Source: Monilinia fructicola (Eukaryota > Ascomycota > Leotiomycetes > Helotiales > Sclerotiniaceae). From it: DNA of 64,000 nt. Each line of letters opens with the position of its first letter. Position 1 is the first letter of the stretch. The notes under the pieces were generated by a model. That model ran no database searches. It was given only the letters and a program-made list of their open reading frames with translations, and had not been told where the DNA came from. Where the stretch lies: positions 248,001-312,000 of the forward strand of contig VICG01000007.1 in NCBI GenBank assembly GCA_008692225.1, given 5' to 3'. The translations under genes and the position numbers were made by a program. Shown here piece by piece: positions 58,415 to 64,000 of the stretch.

Positions 58415-60205
58415 CTAAACCCTCTCAAAATGTGAAATTACCCCATTAAACCCCTCTCCCTTCCCTAATCTCTCTCCATCCCCATCCTCATCCCTGCGCA
58501 TCTCCCTTAAACCATTGGATCTTCTCCATCTAGGCACCGTATCCTTGAACGCTCCTTTGATTATATCGCCCTCAAAGAGCGTATGAATTCTCTCAAGCGG
58601 AACATTCATCGTCTCCGGTACACAAACAATTGCATAACCCGTCATCAGGATACAGAAACCTCCAAAGAGCAGGAACGTTCCATACGTAATCCCACTTAAC
58701 ATAAATGGCGTAATCTTTGAGATGATAAAGTTGAATAGCCATTGTGTTGCAATTGCAAGTGCCATACTCAAGCTACGCAAGTGGTTGGGAGAACATTCCG
58801 AGCTGAGGACGAATGGGATGGGTCCCCAGCCAAAGGAATAGAAAAGCACAAACAGGTATACACAAATGATTGCAAAAATAGAGTTCCCATCCAGCGGTGC
58901 TCCAGCCACTGGTGGATTAACAGCTTGGTTGATCCCAATATAGAACATAGCAAAAGCTTGGCCGAGCCCCCCGATGATGAGGGACCATTTTCTCCCCAGC
59001 TGTTCGGTCGCAAACATCAAACCCAAGGCCGTAACGCAAACTTTCACAACACCATAAATACCTGTTGCGAAAAGGCCAGCGGAAGTACCCTTGAGCCCAA
59101 CCGTGGCGAAAATTTGCGGAGAATAGTAATTAATACTATTCGTCCCGGACCACTGTTGCCAGAATTGTAGAATAGTGGCCATCGACACAGCATAAAAGGA
59201 CGCTTTATTAGAGATCGTAAGTCTCATTTGTCGAACAAGGGTCAACTTTTCCTTGCCATGAAAGTCGGCAATGATTTCGTTGTATTCGCGTTGAATGAGA
59301 GGATCATCTGGGGAGCGACGACGCACGTGAGATAGTGCTACGAGGGCTTCTTCATGGTGATCTTTTTCCACAAGCCAGCGGGACTTTCATTGAGAAAAAG
59401 GAGCCCTAGGCCGAGGAGGAGACCGGGGAGCATTTGGAGAGCGAAGGGATGCGCCATTTGAGAGGGTTATTACCAGGTATGTCCTTGTTGATGCCGTAGT
59501 TTATGAAGTAGGCAAGCATTATACCAGTTCTAGAAGTTCATTAGCTGAAGCTTCTTTCTTCTTATCTTTATGGATACGTAAGTGTACACAGAATGTAAAG
59601 TATCGAAAATGACCAAAAAGAAGAAACATACACATACACATTAAACAGCTGCATACAACCCACACATCGCCCCCTAATCTCCTTGTTCGCATTCTCCCCA
59701 ATATAAGTCGGCACCACTGCACTCACCAAGCCCACCCCAAACCCTCCAATAAACCTTCCTACATAAAGCTGTCCCAAACTCGTGGTGCCAATGCCACTCG
59801 CCGTCTATAACACTTCCCACCAAAAAGAAGAAATCCGCCACAAACAACGCTTTTTTACGCCCAAACACATCACTAATATAGAAACTGGACATGGCACCAA
59901 AGAAACATCCCCCTTGTAGAACAGAGACGATATTTCCAGAGAGATTTGTAAAAGTTGACGAATGGGGGTCGAGACCAAAGGAATCCTGGAAGGACGACAT
60001 GGTGAGGATCCCACCAATCAGACCGGTGTCCCAGCCGAAAAAACATTCCTCCGAAAGAAGCAATCATGGTTAGAAAATACGCGTTACGATTAATAGACAG
60101 GTCATCCATGAATTGACGGTAGCGGGAGGGTTTGGGCGAGGGCAATGTTTCTAGAGCGTGAGAGGTACTAGCACTGGAAGAGCCAGGGGTACGTGAGGTG
60201 GACAT
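58415..60205 (-). CDS. MFS sugar (hexose) transporter, several homopolymer frame breaks
   Basis: Twelve-span sugar:proton symporter of the plasma membrane. ATG at 60205 (MSTSRTPGSSSAS). First span region FFGWDTGLIGGILTMSSFQ, then DVFGRKKALFVADFFF, SLGQLYVGRFIGGFGVGLVS, PTYIGENANKEIRG, QLFNV; intron 59530-59637 (108 bp) joins to TGIMLAYFINYGIN. The loop has NESP...WLVEKDHHEEAL; the second half has QFWQQWSGTNSINYYSP, QLGRKWSLIIGG and the end signature VPETMNVPLERI. Breaks: six-base run 60039-60044, one missing base near 59805, GGG 59446-59448 and GGG 59380-59382. All but one lie in runs and both sides match the family, so the gene is probably intact in vivo. No C-to-T stops, unlike the other MFS gene. 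Confidence 0.8.
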
Positions 60206-61653
60206 CTTGGCGAAAGCTTCAGGGAATATTGTATTCAATTGTTTTGCAAGGTTACTCACGTCAGATCTTCGGAACGATGGATGCATTCAAGACCAGAGAT
60301 AGGGGGAGAAATAGAAGCAGAAATCAATCATGAGAATTAACAAGACGAATAACCGCCAAGTAATTGATGATGATGATGGTGACGTGATGGTGATGGTGAT
60401 GAAAATGAAAGGACCGGTCAACTCGCTCCCATCTCTACTTGTATAATCAACAAGTGGGTCGGCAATCAATCCTGCATGCACCATGAGCAGGCATTCCTGT
60501 CGCGACTTCCGCTTTGCATCTAGCTCCCCCACGCCAACACCCGGACGCGAAAGATCTGGATCCGGATGCTGAAGATCTGGGTTGAGTTTGGTAAGTTCAC
60601 AAGTGACCACCTTGATTTTCCCACATTAGCGAGCCGAAACCCATGTGTGTGGGGTGTGGATTGAGGATGAGGATTGAGGATTGGGATTGAGGATGGATTG
60701 GATTGAGCATGGAGCATGGAGCATGGAGCATGGAGCATGGAGCATGGAGCATGGAGCATGGAGCATGGAGCATGAAGCATGAAGCATGAAGCATGAAGCA
60801 TGGAGCATGGAGCATTGCTGCGAAATGAAGTGGACATGCGTAACCTTGGAGGATGCGTGTGTGTGGATGGATGTGGCATTATAATATCACCACGCATCGG
60901 TTTTTGGTGGGCTTTGGCGGGACTGTTGCCGATGTAAGGTTAGGTCAGTCGTTTGGGTGCATGATATGAATTGATGTGTGGTATATATTGTTTGGCGACA
61001 CGAAATGTGTATGTCGTAACCTTGTTGCAGCAGCGGACTTCCTGTTTGTGCCAGAGCGACACGACAACGTGGGGGCGGGAACTGATACACATCTACCCCA
61101 CGGGGGAATTCGAAGGGAGTATTTTCGCCGCGAAATGCGGTGAGGCGGTTGAGATGATAGGAAGGTGGGATTGTTCTTATTCATTCCTTATTCTTCTTCT
61201 AATCGTCACTCGAGAATACAAACCAAGTCTATCTAGGTGGCAATAATAAGATGAGATAGAATCTGCAGGTTTAACACAAGGAAGATCTTCAACCTTGACG
61301 TTCCAAGGTCAACCTAAGAATCGACAAAAAAGAAAAATTTAGCTCACATTATACCGACCCCATATATAGTCTTTGATTGAAAATATTCCTAAGGGTCATA
61401 AATCTATGCAATCCTTCATTGTGGTTTCTTGTCCGAGGTCTCTACAAGACAAGGAAACGTCGGAGTGCCATTTCCCCTTCATTAGCAGAGGTTTAAGCGG
61501 CCGCTTACAAAGGACACACCAAGAAAAAATAAACATTCTAAGCTTGTGTAATTATATATGTATGAGATCTTGTTACATCGCTCTATCCTGATTATACCCC
61601 CAGTCTATCTAGCATCTCCGAGAGATGATTTCTCTAGCCATGTATTAACGCGT
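60206..61653. other. Intergenic with heptamer satellite
   Basis: Shared 5' side of the sugar transporter and 3' side of the acyl-CoA synthetase. Contains the 7-bp tandem repeat at 60655-60815 and a (GATGGTGAT)-like patch near 60365-60405. No gene. Confidence 0.5.
60655..60815. repeat. Heptanucleotide minisatellite (GGATTGA grading into GAGCATG)
   Basis: Ten GAGCATG units run from 60705 to 60774, then four AAGCATG units to 60802, then GAGCATG and GAGCAT to 60815. The preceding 50 bases consist of imperfect GGATTGA/GGATGA units of similar length. Because seven is not a multiple of three, all three minus frames read the same heptapeptide MLHAPCS; those are not genes. Confidence 0.9.
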
Positions 61654-63811
61654 TTAAAGTCTAGCTTTCACCGAATCTCCACTCATCTCCTCCTTCGCCT
61701 TCTCTCTAAGCATCTTCCTCAATATCTTCCCACTCTATTCATTTCCATTAGTTTCAGCTTTCACGTGGGTAATCCCCTCTTCTCATCAATGACCGTCCAA
61801 GAGTGGATAAGAGCGAGTATCAAGAGAACAAAAACTCACCGGATTCTTAGGAATCGCTTCCACAAACCCCACACCCCCCTTCAGCCACTTGAATCTACTA
61901 GTTCTCCCTTCCACCCACTTCACGACCTCTTCTTTGCTTAGTACCTTTCCGTTTTCATTTCCACTTCTTACAACATAAGCTCTGGGACCTCTCCATCCTC
62001 AATCGTCACCCCAATCACAGCAACATCCGCGATGCCTGGATGCTCTAAAAGTAGCGCTTCTAATTCGCGGGAGCCACTTGGTTACCTTTGACTTTGATGA
62101 GCTCCTTCATTCGATCGACAATGAAGAAGCGGTTTTGAGAATCCACATAAGCGATATCTCCCGTGCGTAAACCAGCGGCCGTCAGCGGCATTCACAATTG
62201 TTTTGTGTTGCTGCGGGCTTCTGCCAGTACCCTTTCATTATACTTATGAGTCGTCAGTATTGAATTGGTTGGGGTAAGATTTGTTTTCCCTTTTGAATTG
62301 GAGAAGAAAAGTTGAGTGGGGGTTATGTATGAAAACATACTTAGGAGCCTGGACCCAAATTTCCCCTCGTTCACCATGCTTGACTTCCTCCAGTGTCTCC
62401 GGGTCCACGATCTTAGCATGACAATTGGCGTTCAATTCACCCACTGAATCTGGATGAGGATCAAGACGAGGGTCCCAGCCGAGTAGGGAGCAAGTTCCTT
62501 CTGTCATGCCCCAACCTTGCTATGAAGATGTTAGCTTATGTTGCATTGATGAAGAGTCCAAAGCATGAAGAGGGAGCTTACATGGAGCTTTACACGTCCG
62601 CTTGGCCATAGCTTTTCCACTTCTTCTATGACTTCTCCACTGAGTGGTGCGCACCAGAAGCAATGTCAATAACACTGCTGAGATCGTATTGTTTGGTGAG
62701 GGGAGATTTCACAAGTAACTATTTGTTCCTTTCGTCAACATCGCATCTCGTTTCATAAGTAAGAAGGACTCACAACTACGACTGGAGGAACCATAGTCAA
62801 CGTAGTAATTCTATACTTTTGTACCGCTTCCAACATCTCTTTGAAGTCAAACTTTTTCATGATATAAACCGGGATTCCACGTTTAGGTGCCACAGCTCCG
62901 AAGATTGTCTGAGCCATGGCGTGGTACAGGGGGAGGAAGCATAACCATTTTCTAAATGCAATTAATGTTAGAAGATTGAGGGTGCCAATTGGAAAGGGAA
63001 TTCTTACGCTCTTTTGTTCCGTTCCGGGTGTATCTGGATGGAGTTCATGTAGACTCTTATACTGCATGGAATTTGCAACGTAGTCTGAAAATGAGTCAGT
63101 CCGATATCCCCATCCCAACTCAAACGCCAGTGGAAAAAGAAAAAAAAGGTTGCGAGCCCACGACAACTCACTGTAATGCGTAATCATAACCCCCTTCGGT
63201 ACTCCCGTTGTCCCACTGCCTATAGTTCAAACAACAAACCGTCTCCTTCGGATCTCCCACTTCACTCCACTGAAACGACCTCCCCACCTCCTCGCTCTCC
63301 AACAACTCCCTCCAATTCCTCACACCCTCACTTCCCACCCCCTCTCCCCCACCATCCCCTTCCAACCGATCGTGAAAGGCAAAAACGCCCTCTCTCCCCA
63401 ACCCCACCTCCTCCGCCGCCTTCACCCCCACGCCCAAACTCTCCTCGCCACAAATCAAAAACCTCGCCCCGCTATCCCTCAACTGATACACCAACTCCCT
63501 CTCCACGAGCCCCGGGTTCGCCCCCGTGAACACCCCGCCCGCCATGATGATCCCCATGATCACCACGGGAAAAAACAGATGATTCCCCGAGAACAACAAC
63601 ACCCGATCACCTGGCCGCAGACCATTCTTCAGCAGGCCCGCAGCCAGACGCTGGAATAGAGCCGGAAGGTCGAGTGGGTGAGATATCGAGAAGGGTCCGA
63701 GGCATTGCAGTAGGCGACTTTATCTGGGAGGGGATGCGTGGCTGATGTGAAGAGGTACGTGGGGAGGGATGTGGATGGAATGTCGATTTGCCAGCGCGAG
63801 GAGATGGGCAT
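61654..63811 (-). CDS. Acyl-CoA synthetase, 4-coumarate-CoA-ligase-like, with frame breaks
   Basis: ATP-dependent acyl/aryl-CoA ligase of the ANL superfamily. ATG at 63811 ([20 protein letters not shown]). N-terminal domain: [45 protein letters not shown]. The P-loop [15 protein letters not shown] lies at about 63175-63220 but is split by one extra base. Then [76 protein letters not shown] with [20 protein letters not shown] (hinge), and the end [16 protein letters not shown] with the catalytic Lys. Supported introns: 61735-61839, 62243-62340 and one between HY and YVANSM near 63090-63175; others exist at 62520-62760 and ~62950-63005. Breaks near 63650 and 63220 are in short runs. No peroxisomal targeting tail is visible. 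Likely intact in vivo. Confidence 0.8.
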
Positions 63812-63931
63812 TTTCTTTTAGAAGAGGAATCCAAGACTTTTTTGGGGGGGGAGGACGGGTTTTCTGGGTGGATGGGTAGGGAGAGCTGTTAAAGAAATGG
63901 TAACCTTGATTAATGGGGTGATACAAGGACA
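63812..63931. promoter_or_regulatory. Promoter side of the acyl-CoA synthetase
   Basis: Short upstream stretch with a GGGGGGG run at 63843-63849. Nothing further can be assigned. Confidence 0.3.
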
Positions 63932-63991
63932 ATTGTAACGTATAGTATTGTAACGTATAGTATTGTAACGTATAGTAGCGTAACGTATAGT
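63932..63991. repeat. 15-bp tandem repeat, four units
   Basis: ATTGTAACGTATAGT occurs three times exactly (63932-63976) and once as AGCGTAACGTATAGT (63977-63991). It ends close to the window edge and may continue beyond it in altered form. Each unit holds the near-palindrome TAACGTATA. Confidence 0.9.
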
Positions 63992-64000
63992 AAGTATCAG

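Noticed and set aside
58742..59170. Plus-strand 142-codon frame
   Set aside because: Antisense to the sugar transporter, whose membrane-span and signature motifs are clear on the minus strand.
60520..60897. Minus-strand frames coding repeated MLHAPCS
   Set aside because: A 7-bp satellite gives the same heptapeptide in all three frames; no other coding evidence.
1..64000. CRISPR array, bacterial operons, phage or rRNA genes
   Set aside because: Spliced eukaryotic genes throughout; no regularly spaced direct repeats of CRISPR type and no rRNA-like sequence seen. tRNA genes could not be excluded without a covariance search.

Overview
The window reads as nuclear DNA of a filamentous ascomycete. 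Genes are interrupted by short GT-AG introns of about 45-110 bp, often with a CTAAC/CTGAC-like branch site. Intergenic DNA is long and AT-rich, and solo LTRs are present. Gene types (secreted sedolisin, UMTA-type methyltransferase, MFS transporters, small secreted Cys proteins) fit a plant-associated Leotiomycete such as Sclerotiniaceae. That placement is inference; no marker gene in the window proves it.

Layout. 2.2-4.3 kb: secreted tripeptidyl-peptidase. 5.7-20.6 kb: a run of at least seven lineage-specific genes, six on + and one on -, that share a ~38-residue motif (W/L...GW..F..FM...GL......DY..A..II), here called the GW-FM motif. Most copies precede acidic, low-complexity tails. 21.2-22.2 kb (-): secreted protein of uncertain reading frame. 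22.6-25.7 kb: divergent housekeeping pair, exosome subunit RRP40 (-) and ribosome-associated Hsp70 SSZ1 (+). 27-29.5 kb: SprT-like zinc metallopeptidase (+) and GNAT acetyltransferase (-). 32-37.7 kb: two large, mostly disordered, probably nuclear proteins with internal repeats. 37.7-45 kb: AT-rich near-desert with a permease relic. 45-55.1 kb: four small secreted Cys proteins with a common layout, an MFS drug-transporter pseudogene, an alpha/beta-hydrolase relic, a broken Kex2-repeat secreted peptide precursor and two solo LTRs. 56-57.5 kb: multi-exon UMTA-type methyltransferase. 58.4-60.2 kb (-): sugar transporter. 61.6-63.8 kb (-): 4-coumarate-CoA-ligase-like acyl-CoA synthetase.

Technical theme. 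About ten otherwise good genes, including conserved SSZ1, carry single-base frame breaks, nearly all in runs of identical bases. The simplest reading is homopolymer sequencing or assembly error, so frameshifts alone should not be read as pseudogenes. The MFS transporter at 48.8-50.6 kb differs: its three in-frame stops are each explained by C-to-T change at CAG or CGA, as expected from RIP or similar decay.

Most unusual systems: the GW-FM gene cluster (5.7-20.6 kb), the secreted Cys family (45-55 kb), and the possible remnant of a peptide (RiPP-like) cluster (transporter, Kex2-repeat precursor, methyltransferase) among solo LTRs at 48.8-57.5 kb.
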